Source: Sanderia malayensis (Eukaryota; Cnidaria; Scyphozoa; Semaeostomeae; Pelagiidae). From it: a DNA stretch of 64,000 bases. This document shows, in pieces, positions 1 through 12,659 of this stretch (positions are counted from its first letter, which is position 1; each line of letters begins with the position of its first letter). The notes below the pieces were generated by a model. The model was not told the origin of the DNA and did no database searches. It worked only from the letters and a program-made list of their open reading frames with translations. The position numbers and the translations under genes were made by a program. The DNA is taken from contig RQOL01000658.1 in the NCBI GenBank assembly GCA_013076295.1, positions 868,001 through 932,000 of the forward strand, in the 5' to 3' direction.

Positions 1-1391
1 ATTCCAATAGGAATCAGATTTGGCTATATCCAAGTCTTCATTTGCAATTTCTCCATCAATACATTTGTCACTTGGCTGAGAAGAAGATGTTGGTACTGCA
101 GCTTGAGTAACACCTTGTGGTGGCTGTGACATCTGCTTCGTGGGTGGGGAGTTGTTCTGAGATTCATTTACATCACCTGCAATCTCATCGATTATACCCT
201 GAAAAGAAATCAAAACATCATCAAAATTTATCAGTTGCTTTGCGTCTTTTCTAAAAACACAATATCGTTTTTTACTCCTATTGCATAGCAGATTATACTG
301 CCGTAATTTTAGAGTAAATTGCATACTTGGTTAACTCACAGTCACAAGAAGGTCTGTAAAGCTTAATGCCCTCCTTCTTGTGACTATGGTGTTGCAAGAA
401 GGAGAGCATTGTTGTTGGCTCTTCTAATTTAATCTTCCAATTCATTTACATTATAAAGCATGCATAACAGAACAGAGAGTAGCAGAAGACTTTAAGTTTG
501 TCCATTTAGACATGCAGCTTTGACCAATTAAATAAAACCAGACTGAATCTCTGAGAAAGTAAATAATAATAAAACTATGGAGCCAAAAACAGGCAACAAC
601 CCGAATCGAAACATAGGCAGTATATTATGAAGAGAGAGAACTGTAGGTTTAACATACATCATTTTTTGTTTGGCTTTCTGCACACTGTTTTGAGCAGAAC
701 TGCTGTCCAGTTTTCCCAAACTTCTTCAATTTGGTTATGGGTCCATGGCAGTGTTCACAAAGCATCAATGCAACATTTGAATCACAATCATCTTCCATGA
801 GTTCAGGGATGATAATATTTTCCACATATTTTGAAGCCATCTAGAAAAAATCAGATATTTCTACTTACAAGGAGTTAGATAAAAAAAAGCCATAAAGAAA
901 TAACAATTTTATAAAAATCCTGAAAAACCAGAGCAAACTTGAAATATTGAAATCAGGAATGGAACATGAAACTGTCAAAACAAAATAGCAGTGGGGCAGA
1001 TACCTCCATTCACTGCTCTTTATAAAATGGCAAAATTTTTCCGTATAATATTATTTTATCTGAAATTTCTTTTTCTTCCCCTTTCTACTTTCTATCAATA
1101 TAATTTTCAGCACCATGTCAGAGAAATGCCTGCTTATGAATATTGAACAGTTGAATTTCAATAATTCCTTACCTCAGTTTCACTTGCGAGGTCCTCATCT
1201 TGTATTGTCTCGAGGACAGAATTTTCGGGTTGACCTTTTTCAATATTCGGAGTTAAACTTGTTTTTTCCAAGTCGTTATCGAAGGGCAGGGCAAAGTTTA
1301 TTTCTGCTTGATGTGTTAAATCTTTAGCCAATGAGCCGTCACTACCACTAGAGTCTCCAAGACCTGCATCTTGTTCTAAATCAGCAGACAT
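1..1391 (-). CDS. FCS-type zinc-finger protein, 5' part (L3MBTL-like candidate), partial
   Basis: Three coding exons are visible on the minus strand: 1391-1173, 840-about 656 and about 201-1, all joined in phase 0. The start ATG at 1391 has an in-frame TAA 27 nt upstream. A likely 5'UTR acceptor lies just before 1481. Exon 1 encodes an acidic, low-complexity N-terminus (MSADLEQDAG...). Exon 2 carries one zinc finger, C-x2-C followed by FCSKQC, the FCS signature found in polycomb-group proteins such as Polyhomeotic, MBTD1 and L3MBTL, and also in MYM-type fingers. Exon 3 is polar and ends at the window edge with SDSYWN. In L3MBTL proteins a similar acidic leader and finger precede the MBT repeats, which open with a W-x2-YL motif, so that family is my first guess and ZMYM the alternative. 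The deciding part of the protein lies outside the window. Confidence 0.6.
340..385. repeat. 13-bp perfect inverted repeat in an intron
   Basis: AGTCACAAGAAGG at 340-352 pairs perfectly with its complement at 373-385 across a 20-nt loop, within the second intron of the FCS-finger gene. A further copy of the CAAGAAGG core follows at about 396. It may be a remnant of a small inverted-repeat element. No function is implied. Confidence 0.5.
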
Positions 1392-3788
1392 TACTATTGG
1401 CTCAAGTGTTCGAAGTTAACTGTTTGCCGACCATGTGGTTAACTGCAGGTCCGTCCCAAGTGAATTTCCCAGACGACGAAGCTGAAAAAAGAAATGTTTT
1501 CTAAACACATGGAAATTAATAAATGTCGGGAAATGTAATTTCAAAAACACTGTATAGCGGATATAAATTTTGCTGGATAAAATGAATTTACGTGCATGAG
1601 CGAAGAAATAAAACGTGTTCATTTAGAAAATGTTGCTTCAGGGTTTTCCATTGAGAAGTTGCGTTTCGCGGGGTTTCCCTTGATGATAAAAAGCATTGAA
1701 TTTGTCAAATGAGTTATGCGAAGCACAGCAGGAATTTCAGCGGAAAGGAAGAAGCAAAGCGAAATAAAATTTTCTCTTTTCGCACGCCAAAGTTTGCCAA
1801 CATGAATGCCAAATAAGTAGAAATGGCGTTGCCAAAGAAATTGAATTTCAGTCACGCACCGCGCGGCCATTTAGTCCAGTCCAGAGTTGGAAAAGAATGC
1901 ATAGATAATTTCGAAATTCCTTAGTGAAAGCAATCTTTATTTTAATTCACCTATTTCTCAAAGCAAAGTAGTTGCAACTTTTAGATGGTCATGGATAGAC
2001 TCAAGATTGGCAAATCAAATTCAGTCAAACACAAGCCGAAGTTATACGACACTTCATTTTCTGTCAAATCGTGTTATGCACTAAGCCAGTACCTTTTACT
2101 GTGCCAAAAATGATGTTCATTTTAAATTATTCAATTATTTCATTTTTATGACGCTTTTCCTCTATAATTAAATGTTCGGTTTACAAGGATCGTTAAATAA
2201 TTGACAGCAGTGAGAAAATTTCTGAATTAAAGAACGAATAATATATCGTGACGTGAAAGAAAACGCAATTTTGTTTAAGCAACAAAACAACTTAAAAGAG
2301 GAAAATTATGGCGAGGACGTTCAATTGGACCTTCGGACTCAGGAAGAAATGGCCAAGTGAAGCGACAAGACATGATACACGCTCACGCAATGCAGAGCAA
2401 ATTCTTTTGACTCAGATCTTCATTTGCATAACAGAGAGAAGTCCCGTCCATGCCATGCCATGCCATGGGGATTTTGAAATCTAATCTTCATTACCAAACT
2501 AATAAACGCATTTAATCCATCTGAAAACTATTGTAAACCATCGATATTAATTTACTGCTAGACAGTTGATGTAGCAATGAAATATGCACACTGAATTGTC
2601 GACTTGCGACGGGAAATTAACGAGGGAAATTTGCAAAGTTTTCAGTGAAATTGTTGAATTGCACCCGCGCCATGATGTTTACGCAACACAGGGCCGAGGA
2701 GAATATACAAAGGAAACCCGCAGGCTGCTTATACAGCATGGCTATTGTATTTCGCTCCATTCGCAACTGCATTCTTCGGGCCTAATCGGCAAATACGTAA
2801 AGATAGTCGACCAAATGACTAGCTAAAACATAACTTACCTTACTTTAACAAGAAAATCAATACTTGGTCTGAAATCCAAGATCTAAATTGCTGACTTTCG
2901 TGAATAGTAAACGAAAGATCGGGAACAGCCTGAAATTTGCTTTAGTCGTGTTGGCTGGCTTCTACGCATGCGTGTTCTATTTTGGAAACGGCGATTTTCA
3001 AGCAATCTGATTGGCCTAAATTGCTGGGCAATTCTTCTGAAACGATCAGAGGCGTTTGATTGGCTGGTTCTTCATAAAGCTGTCGTGAACTGTCTATTAT
3101 GTAAATGTAATTGAGTGAACCAAGCAAAACAATGTGCTGCAATCCGATGGGTGAGGCCCGAAAGAAAAAGTTGATACGAAAGTTGTGAAGAGAAAAATTT
3201 TCAAATCAAATCCCAAAGCAGTGTTGAAGTGAACACAGTTAAAGAGTTAAACGGCCTAAGTGTCGTGTTATCGATAAAATCTCTTGAGTTTAAAAAAGAA
3301 GCCAACCATGGCAGGACATGGTTCGATTGTCAAACATGTTTTCTCAAATAAGGAAATGTTATGTGCAAACAACAAGCAAAGAATCTCAAAGTGACACGGT
3401 TTAGGGAAGGAAGTTATTTGACCTGACGAAAGTCTTCCTTTACCGAAGCAAAGATAATATTGCCACTGTATTGAAATTGAATGCTTACCATTTTCGATTC
3501 GTAGCTCAAAATTCTTCACCACCACTCTGCAAAAAAGCGAAAAGATCTTTTTTGATATTTAATAAAGCATGATTGAAATTGCGTCGAATGTTATTAAGCT
3601 CTCTGCACACATGTGTAATTGTTCAATATAAAATCCCTCTTCCCTGGGGGGTAGCTTGGGGGGATGACTAATGTGTACTATGCCGTTTCTCCTTCCTCAC
3701 TCAATAAAAGCACGAATACTGTTAGCTATCACCATCACAACTTTATCACGGTCTGTTAGATATCACGTATCTCAGCGCTTTACCAGTA

Positions 3789-4200
3789 ATACACGCTTTT
3801 TTTTTTTATAAGAAACCGGTTTATAAGAAACCTAGATCTAGACGCCCTAAAATTTAAGAAACTTTTAGAACTACAAGGAAATATCTAAGAAACATTAGAA
3901 ATTTCGGAAACACGTTTTCCCTTTACGGATTTAGCAAATGTCAACTACAGTAAGTATGTTTTATGTGCTAAGCATAACATTGTCGGCTCCACATGACGAT
4001 TTTTCGCATTGACGATTTTTCTTTGATATAATACCAATATTTTGCCACATCCACGTTTTTTCTTCGTTTTCACTGGAACTTCGTGTTCATTAAATTAAGA
4101 AACTTTTAAGAAACTTTTAGAACTAAAATGTGGCTAAAAATTAAGAAACTTTTACTACTAGGCCTTGAGCCAGGTTTCTTATAAAAAAAAAACGTGTAAT
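3789..4200. mobile_element. Inverted-repeat element, AAGAAACT family, copy 1
   Basis: The ends are inverted copies built from a TACACG-like terminus, a T-run and TTTATAAGAAACC. Internally TTAAGAAACTTTTAG recurs in both orientations. There is no coding capacity. A diverged relative lies at 32196-32612. The family is not recognised; it behaves like a non-autonomous DNA transposon (MITE). Confidence 0.6.
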
Positions 4201-4849
4201 GCCAAACAAAATATGAAACCACAATGCAAAGTGTCCGCTACAATTTTCCAGATTTCCATGGATTGGTTCGAGTCCGATAAATAGTCTGGCGTACGTATCT
4301 GTCACTTTGAGCAAGTGCCGACCGTAATTCGCTGCAAACTCAAGTAGTTTTCCTCTGCGTGCGCATCTTCATTCGTGACGTTTTGTTGCGTGATATTACA
4401 AGTTTACAAACTTAGATGGTTCTTGTTGCGAAATCCCCCAGGAGTTATCACATATTATCATGCAAATGTAATAAATCCTTAATGAGCCATTCACCTTATT
4501 ATGCGTTTTGAATCAGCGTTACCTGGCAACGGCGTCAATTATTCTCCTTCCGCTGGCAAGGCATTTATGTTGCTGTTGTTGTTGTATTTAAGAACAAAGC
4601 TATGTGCAAATAATGATATAACTGATAACTTGCATAACTTGCTTGCAAATAAGAAGTTAAATAGATGAACAAAGCGAAGTATTCTTAAAAACTCGACAAG
4701 GCCTAAGAGGGTATAATCCAAATGAGATAGAATGTAACGCAATAATGTCATTTCTGTTCGAAAATTCGTTATTGTCTTCGCATGAAACATAATAATATAA
4801 TATTTAATAGCCATTCGTTTCTTTTCTTGATGATCTCATTGTGAAATTA

Positions 4850-5183
4850 CCGTATTTCCTCGATTAAACGCCCCGGGGCGTTTATTAATCTCGGCACTTT
4901 TTGAGGGGGCGCCTAATCGAGGGGGGCCATTATTCGAGGGGGGGCGTTTATTAGAAAGTACAAGATCACAGGCCCTGTCACTTGGTCCAAAAAAAAGAAA
5001 ATGGTTTAGTTGAGCCTTGTTTTATCGAGCAACAACGTAGAAAATGAAATTCGCCATGGTTTTGCACAAAGAGGGGGCGTTTAATCGAGGGGGGGCGTTT
5101 ATTACAAAAGCTGGCAGCATAAGGGGGCGCTTATTCGAGGGGGGCGTTTAATCGAGGGGGGGCGTTTAATCGAGGAAATACGG
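4850..5183. mobile_element. MITE with TIR CCGTATTTCCTCGATTAAAC, TA target duplication
   Basis: The element is 334 bp, with near-perfect terminal inverted repeats of about 25 bp (CCGTATTTCCTCGATTAAAC at the left, its complement at the right), flanked by TA on both sides. The interior repeats GGGGGCGTTTA(A/T)TCGAGG several times in both orientations and has no open frame. TA duplications suggest a Tc1/mariner/pogo-type source. A degenerate relative is at 20825-20937. A second subfamily, with CTTATT in place of GTTTAAT, is at 17204, 22390, 16277 and 25735. Confidence 0.8.
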
Positions 5184-5885
5184 TAGGTCGCAACAACACA
5201 AGCCACCTTATGGAAAAGCAGCTACTCATACCATGCAAACAGGAGAATCAACCAATTGGATCACAGAATTCTCGTCACATGATCTGAAATGCCGAGGATT
5301 GATTGGATAATGCTAAGAAACTGTTGCTAACAGGACTAATCAAAAAAATATTTGAACAAAGTGTTAACAATGTTCTTGCTATTCATTTCTTTGTAAAACT
5401 TGTTGTTATCAACAAAATGACGGCTGCGCTTCGTGGAAAGTTTGAAAAGAGTAAGGGGCTTATCGCATGACCCCAATTGACAGGACTGGTCCGGTTTGCC
5501 AAGATCACACTTCCATCAAGTGGGATCACGGTTGAACGAACTGGATTTATCCCACCTGATAACTCCAAACCGTCAAAGCAGGCTGAAGACGACGATCATT
5601 CGCATGCGATGGTTATTGGCTGAAACTAAGTGTGAAACAAAGTGTAAAACTAAGTGTGCAACTAAAAGAAAATTTCAGTTGGTCGAAAGAAGTGCTAGCT
5701 AGATAATCTTGCTTGAGATAACAGAGTTTGAGATAACAGAGTAGCTATAATAACAAACTGACTCTTGTCCGGCCAACCGGCTTGTGTGATACAATGATCC
5801 TTAAATAAACATGCATAAGATGTGATGGTTAGCTGAGTTTAGTCGCAAACACTCTGAATCTGAATAAGTGCAGATCTGTTTAAAC

Positions 5886-6185
5886 CAGGGGCGGCGCTAG
5901 AACGAGGGTACAGTTGGAACTGTACCCCTCCCCCCCAATCCTGTGTTTGTCGTCGGCACAACAAAAGTTTGTTGGCAAATGATGAAATCTTGTGACTGCC
6001 TCGAGTCGTTCGCTTTATATTTGCTTGTGCTATAGTCCTTTGTAATTTTCCGAAAATATGGGGCCGGGCTGTAAATTATGAACTAAGCTACGCCCTTTTA
6101 TTGAGCACGCCCTAAAACCGCGCATTTTTGTCGGCAAATCTCAACTTTGTACCTTCCCAACCAATTTTGTATTACTCCGCCCCTA
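5886..6185. mobile_element. hAT-like MITE with CAGGGGCGG ends
   Basis: The element runs from CAGGGGCGGCG to the matching CCGCCCCTA, about 300 bp, without coding capacity. CAGGGG termini are typical of hAT elements. The flanking 8-mers (GTTTAAAC and GTTTCATA) agree at 5 of 8 positions, so a decayed 8-bp target duplication is possible but weak. Confidence 0.5.
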
Positions 6186-9100
6186 GTTTCATAGACCTGC
6201 TATAGTAGCTATAGTAATGTCATAATTCAACGAAAAAGACCTGCATTGCTGCTATGCTGCCAAGGCAATCTTATTGCAGTGACGAAATCTTCTTTGAATG
6301 CAGAGAAAGGTGAATAAAAAACCCCAACAGCAGATGTTTATCTTTGAATGAAACATTGATAGCTAATACACTGCTTTCATTCAACATTTCTCGAGAGAAA
6401 AACACGCAAACACATTCTGCATTCGTCTCCTATTGTCTTGGTAAACAAGTACATTCTCCTTATGCAGATTGATATCTATGCGGTAACAAAAAGCAACTTT
6501 CTAAAGCTATCCTGCTTGCTGTAACCATTGAAACAGGAGATAAAGCTCTCATTGTGTAGAACAAGCAGTTTGCGTAAAGCTCTCCTGTCGTGATACAGCG
6601 TGTGCTGTATGCACATGTTTTGAAGAAAAAATTAAGAAACGATTTCAAGGATCAACTTCAGGCCTTATGAAAATATCTTTGCCGTCATCCTTAAAAGGCA
6701 TCGTTCAACATTAATTAATTGTGTTTAAATAAAGTTTCAATCTGCACACCGGGTGATTCGAGATTTGCATGAAAGTAACGAAAAGTGACAAGGTATAAGT
6801 AGTTTCTTTTCTTCCATTACTACTATCAAACAAACCAAGTGAAGATGAATAAACGATGCGTAAATACTGATTGCTTCACTTTGTTATAACTCGCTTCACC
6901 ACCTTCAAAGTCGTTTACATTGATTAATTAACACGAAAAATCAACAAAATACATGTTTTTTTTAATTGCCTTTTCTTGATTTGTGCTAAGTGGTACACGG
7001 CTCTAGCTACTGTCATTGAAAATTGTGGGTTTATCAGGCAAATTTGCACCTTCAGTTTAGTCCAATTTTAAGGCAAGTTGTCTATAATTCAGGCCACTTT
7101 TCTCATTATTTTAGAAAAATTCGGGGTCCGTACCCCATTATTCCCCACTCCTGCATTACAGTGCGTCTGTATTTGATTTTACACTAATTTTTTACCAATC
7201 AACCTACATCGAATGCCTAGTTCCAAAAACGCCGTACTTTTTACCCTTCTTGATCAAACTGTCGTATCAGGTTTTTCAATAGCTTCATATTTTTGACTGC
7301 ATATACGTATTTTTAAATGCCATAAAAACTCAAAAGTTTCTAATTCTACAGAGGTATTTGAATTCAAAAGCAAAACCAGAAAATGTTATCAAAACTATAT
7401 ATCTTTAGTGGCTTAACTAAAGCCAAGATGGGAAAATAAAACCTTTCTGACTAAATAAAATTCAGAATGCAAGACAAGAGAAATTCATGAATTTTAATTA
7501 ACTCTTAGTAATAGCACGAATCGATCCATCACAGGGAAAAGATCAATAAAACTTATCCGTATAAATCCATGTCTATTTCTGTCCTGTCTTTGGTTAACCA
7601 GACTGGCTCATAAAAGTAACAAACTTGTAACAAACTTTATTGCAAAACTGTTTTGAACGACAGAAGGGACTTAAGTGACAAAGTGGTTTTACAAGAAAAT
7701 CTTTTTATCCCTGCAAAATCGAAATTTAATTTGCCAGCCAAAAGGAGCTGAGCCTGGATTTCGTACCCATTAACGTGGCATAAGTAACTGATAGTGTAAC
7801 ACGAGCATTCGCGTGTAGATGCGTGTAAATCTGCGTTGGCGCAAACTAGCGTGCTCCTAAAAACCTGTCCTGCGTTCAGTTGGAAATAACGGAAATTAAT
7901 AATTTCATGATGATCATATCACTCGGTTTAGTAGTTGACGACAAAGGACACATCCCAAGTGCCGAACTTTTATTTAAAGTAATGCTTTACTGATTTCTTT
8001 CTCAACGAAAAACAAACAATTGCTGGTACTGACATTGTTAGATTTCAAAACAAATATTTCATTGGAAAGGAGTTACACTAAGCGAAAGAGTTACATTGTA
8101 AACAAGCGCCTTCGAAATGTGATTATTAATAAATATTTTATAAAACATGAAATCGAAAAATTTAACCCTCAATAACAACAAGGAAATGACAATATGAAAC
8201 AAAGTTACCCTTTCCAAAGGACGGATAAATATTGATAACAACCAGTAATCGAATAAATCGTTGTTCATTCTTTCGTAGACTTAGGAGTAAACAATAGAAA
8301 ACATTTGATCGAGGTCAGAAAATTTCAATAGGAAAACCTCATTCACAAATCGAAACAATATCTGAGAATCTTAACATAATCTTCAAGGATATGATGAGTA
8401 ATTTTGATGCAAAATGATAACAGAATGGTCAGTATATCAAAAAGGGGGAGATAATATGTTATCTTCGTATAAAGCAGAATGATTTTCTACAGTAATTGGT
8501 GTATGAAATAATATAAATGATATAAATAATGCAATGTATTGCTGGTAGCAACACGGAAACGTGAGAGAGATGTTGTGTTATTACTTATTCTTTGACAATT
8601 CATTGAGCCGTCGCTTCATTGATAATAATGAGCGTCACTATAGGAAAGCACTGCTTATAAATGTAGCTTGTACTTATAATAGCATTCATTGAGTGAATTA
8701 GAAGAACTAACAATTCCCTAATTTGCCATTAGCACATATAAAGAAACTCCATCCTCGTTGCTAATCACGCTGGTGTCATGCAAATTATATTTGTAATTGG
8801 GCATTTGGAAAAGGCAATAAAAGATGTTCATTCCGTGCGATTGTAGCCAACAGAAGCGTGGTATGTATACCGCGAGCGACGTTTGAATAAAGCCATATGA
8901 GATATACACAGCGAGGAGTGGCCAATTGCCTTTATGTTGCTAACTGACTGGCACGCTGTCTGGTGAAATTGGTAAGTTGTAAAGAAATTTGTGTCTACTA
9001 TCTCAGTTTACATCACAAAGGTAGGATTATAGAGCAGGCACGCAGTTGAGATAAGGTGAAGCAGATAATTTCGTAGTCTTTATGGGTATATAGCAACTCA

Positions 9101-11432
9101 AATTGACTAAGAACACCGTATGTCTGTTCAACTGGTTGAAAACAATTACTCAAAGAAACTGAATTAACTCTTGTATGATAACGAGATACGATGATCAATA
9201 GTTATAGTGGCTGGTTTGGGAGTGGTGAAACGTGTGTTTGAGAGAAAACAACAGCTGAATACAACTCGAAATCCTTCAATTGTCGACCAACCAAATCCTA
9301 AGCAAACGTACCGGTTGGAGACGAAGTTAAGTGCGTGAAAGTTGTTAGAGAAGAGAGTAAGTAGGAGAATTCGGATTAATACACAACAAAGGCATTATAG
9401 ATTGGGTTGAATTTATCATCAACCATATCCTTCCATCGAAGCAAATCTAAATAGGTTGTAAGTCACGTGTCTATATTATGCATGGCTTACGCGTGTTGAC
9501 GCAGCTTTTTTCAATAATTGAGGCTCTCACAAACTGCTGCATGGTTTTATAAATGAGCGGGGAGTAATCAAAAAAGAGAATATAAAAAGACATGCTGGAG
9601 TCAACAATATTATCGTCACCACAATCAGAAAGATGTTATTAAGACAGCGTAGAGAAAGATCTGAGTGAGATAATAATATTCATTGACACACACAGTCGAT
9701 CGCTATTCTCATCCGAAACAGCTCGCCGCAATTTGCAGTGCGCAAACACAGAGCACTAGAACAGAGTGGCGACAATTAGCTCTGAAACGTGTTGAATAAA
9801 ACGCGAGTAAATAGAAACGCGGAAAATCGTAAATTTGATCAAGCCCTCACATTGTCTCATATGTCATTTGTTTGCAGGTGACATCAGTTAAATACGAGCT
9901 TCTTTATTCCTACGAAGTCGATCGAATAAAAGAGGCAGGAGACTAACACAGAGTAACCGTTGTATACGGCACAAAACAACACAGATCACACAGCCTTCAT
10001 TCGAACATTACGTACAGATATATAGGTAGCAAGGAAACGACTGCCTAAACTGTAACTGCTGCTAGAATTAAACCTTAGGCTGGCATTGATAACTCCAAGA
10101 AGAAACAGAAGTTTCTCAATGACAGGTAAATAAACTTGCTGGTCTCCTTTGTCATTTTGGCCTGTTGTTTGCATTTTCGTATGTACAAAACTAATGCTGC
10201 ACTAATGCTACTAAAAAGATTGCACTTAAAGCTCCGCTGCATTGACACTATGCCATGAGCCATCGTAATTAGCTACCGTATCGCATGTGTGGGTGACCAA
10301 TAATTGGGTTGGGACGCTATTATGGACACATCAATTGGATAAAAATAGACGATTCTGACAATGGAAGCATAAATTTGTTAACTAGCAAACTCTACAAAGT
10401 ATAAAGCTTCCCTTGACATTTGAGCATCCCATATCGACATCGAATTGTAAACTTTTTGATAAATTTTGATCTATCAGCCTATGTATCAAAAGACATGATT
10501 TCGGAACTCTTATGTTAAATTTTGGACGTCTACTCATGTTTGTTCTTGTGTTTTGTGAAAGTCTGTGCTAAAATAAATCGCCCAACATCAACTTGGAAAT
10601 GCCGAATGGACCAATATGGGTGGTCGTCAAGCGCTCCATCCAACATTACAACCCTCACGATAAAAAGAATGTTGAATGAAACGTTTGATGCGTTTGACTG
10701 GGATTTTACTGGAAAATTTCACAAAGCCTGCGTCAGATTGAACTCGAAAAACTCCGGCTGTCTTTCTCGATTTTTGATAAGTTTCACTCGATAAAGTTTC
10801 TAAACTTAGCAAGAGAATGTTGGCGTTTTAGTACTGAAAGTTTCCAAATTGATTTTATACTTTCGGGATCAAAAATTACCTTATTGTTTTGAAATAGAGC
10901 ATTTTTGAAAGAATATATATACTATTCCAAATTCATAAATTCTAGTGCTAGCGGAAAATGCTTGAAAAACATTTAAATAGTTGGTACAAACGAATTTTCA
11001 AAATCAATTTTCGAAGCTTTCAATTGCACTAAAATGAAATTTGTTTTTCTATTATAAGTATTCCTTGGAATTGATCCCATTAAAGCTACGAGTTGAATGA
11101 AATTGTATTGGGCTCAGCTTCGTGTTTACTTTGAACAACAATCTCAGTCACCAAAGCGACAATTCAAATATAAAAATCAACCAATCATTTTGCTGCAATC
11201 CGACCCCGTGGTGCTGAATGAAAATGTGATTCACTAGTTTTGTAGAAAACAATGCATTCCGGGATTAAAAGTTAAGATTATTTTCTTCAAACACCATTGT
11301 GCTTCATAACCTTTTTTTAAAAACGCCAGGCACGCAGGAATTCGAATGAATAGGCCACTGACCAAACAGAACAGCCAGATCCGGCCCAATTAGCTCCATC
11401 AATTTCAGAGATGAAACAGGCTTTCCATATAG

Positions 11433-11631
11433 GGGCAAAATTCGAGGGGGGGGGGGTCAAAAATATTCTAAACGCTCCGATGTATCCCGTCCAAAAACTT
11501 TAATCGTTGGGTTATGTTTGTCATGGCTTATGTTTTCATTGAATAATACAAATTTGGAAAAAGATCGGTCCCTTGTGGAAAAACTCGTCCCTTTAATCGC
11601 ACTCCCCCCCCCTCCCACCTAAAAATTGCAT
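11433..11631. repeat. Imperfect inverted repeat with G11 and C-run ends
   Basis: GCAAAATTCGAG followed by eleven G (11446-11456) is mirrored by a C-run and AAAAATTGC near 11610-11630. It resembles a decayed MITE. It has no coding capacity and the family was not recognised. Confidence 0.4.
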
Positions 11632-12659
11632 TCGCGCCCGCTGTTTCCCATGTCAACACTGAACCTTATTATCATTGTCAACTGATCAAGTTAACAATTG
11701 TCATAATTAATAAAACAGATTGGAACATGGGTTTATTTCAATTCAAATGGGGTCAAACTTTTTGAGATCAGATTAGAAACCACCGCACGGCAACTAAACA
11801 CAAAAATGGCCGATTAGGATTTGCATTTCCTCATTTCCTCAGGAAGGACCATTTAACCACCAAGAGCATAGCAATTATCATAAAGTATCAGACATTTGAC
11901 GTAATTACTTGCTACATAAATAAAACGACTGTTAATAACATAACAAGTATTACTCACCAAGAACCTTTTCTTCTTCTGCCTGAAGTTAGCTTTCATCAAT
12001 AACGAAGCTAAAACTTAGCAGTTCCTGCTTCTCGGTATATCAGCCATATTGTTCTTGCCTCCATATGAAACAGTAACCTCTTTGTTGCGTTCTTTGACCT
12101 CTGTGACTTTTGGGCTACTTGGTTTTGGATTCCCGGGTATTTTTGGTCATTCGAGCTCAAATAATAAACAGAAATAAAACAAAACACGCCTCCTCTTTGT
12201 TAAATAACCTTTTTAATAAAAAATTTCCATTTCTCGGGTTTCCGTGATCGTAAGAGCACGTGCAGTAAGTAATGAAGTTCGAATAGAATATTCGAAAATA
12301 TAACGTAATATTGAAATTCATTCTCGAAAGTTCATTTTGGTGTGATATTGAAATAAGAGACCTCAATGGACAATCTCTTGGTGGTTGGAAAAGCGACCAC
12401 ACTACGCTACGCAAAATTATTAAACCCGAGTCAAAGTAAATAATTATAAATGTATTGCAGCAATGAAATAATAACAGGTCTCCAATGCAGCTTTGAGTAA
12501 AAAACTTCAGTTCCTAAAATATGCTCTTATGTTACTTTATGGGTTATAATTTTTATTGGGGGGAATGGTATGCTAGTAATGGTATAGAAATGTCAATAGA
12601 AATTTTACATAGAAAGCTTCTTTTTTCCAGGAATACTATATAGGAGATAAAAATAGGAT

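Larger units (their letters stand above)
1392..12630. other. Gene-poor AT-rich stretch with scattered MITE-like elements
   Basis: No supported protein or RNA gene was found here. Open frames in this stretch are at most about 90 codons, have no splice support and match no family I know. Contents listed separately are an AAGAAACT-family inverted-repeat element (3789-4200), a TA-flanked MITE (4850-5183), a hAT-like MITE (5886-6185) and an imperfect G-run/C-run inverted repeat (11433-11631). A short tandem of CATGC units lies near 2452-2466 and a GTT-rich microsatellite near 4568. The rest is unremarkable. Confidence 0.6.

Noticed and set aside
1619..1870. 83-codon minus-strand frame starting MAARCV in a good start context
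   Set aside because: It lies where the leader of the FCS-finger gene should be, its composition is unlike a protein, and no supported splice joins it to exon 1.
2584..2826. 80-codon plus-strand frame (MHTELSTCDGKL...)
   Set aside because: No splice sites, family similarity or neighbouring gene structure; length is within chance expectation for this stretch.
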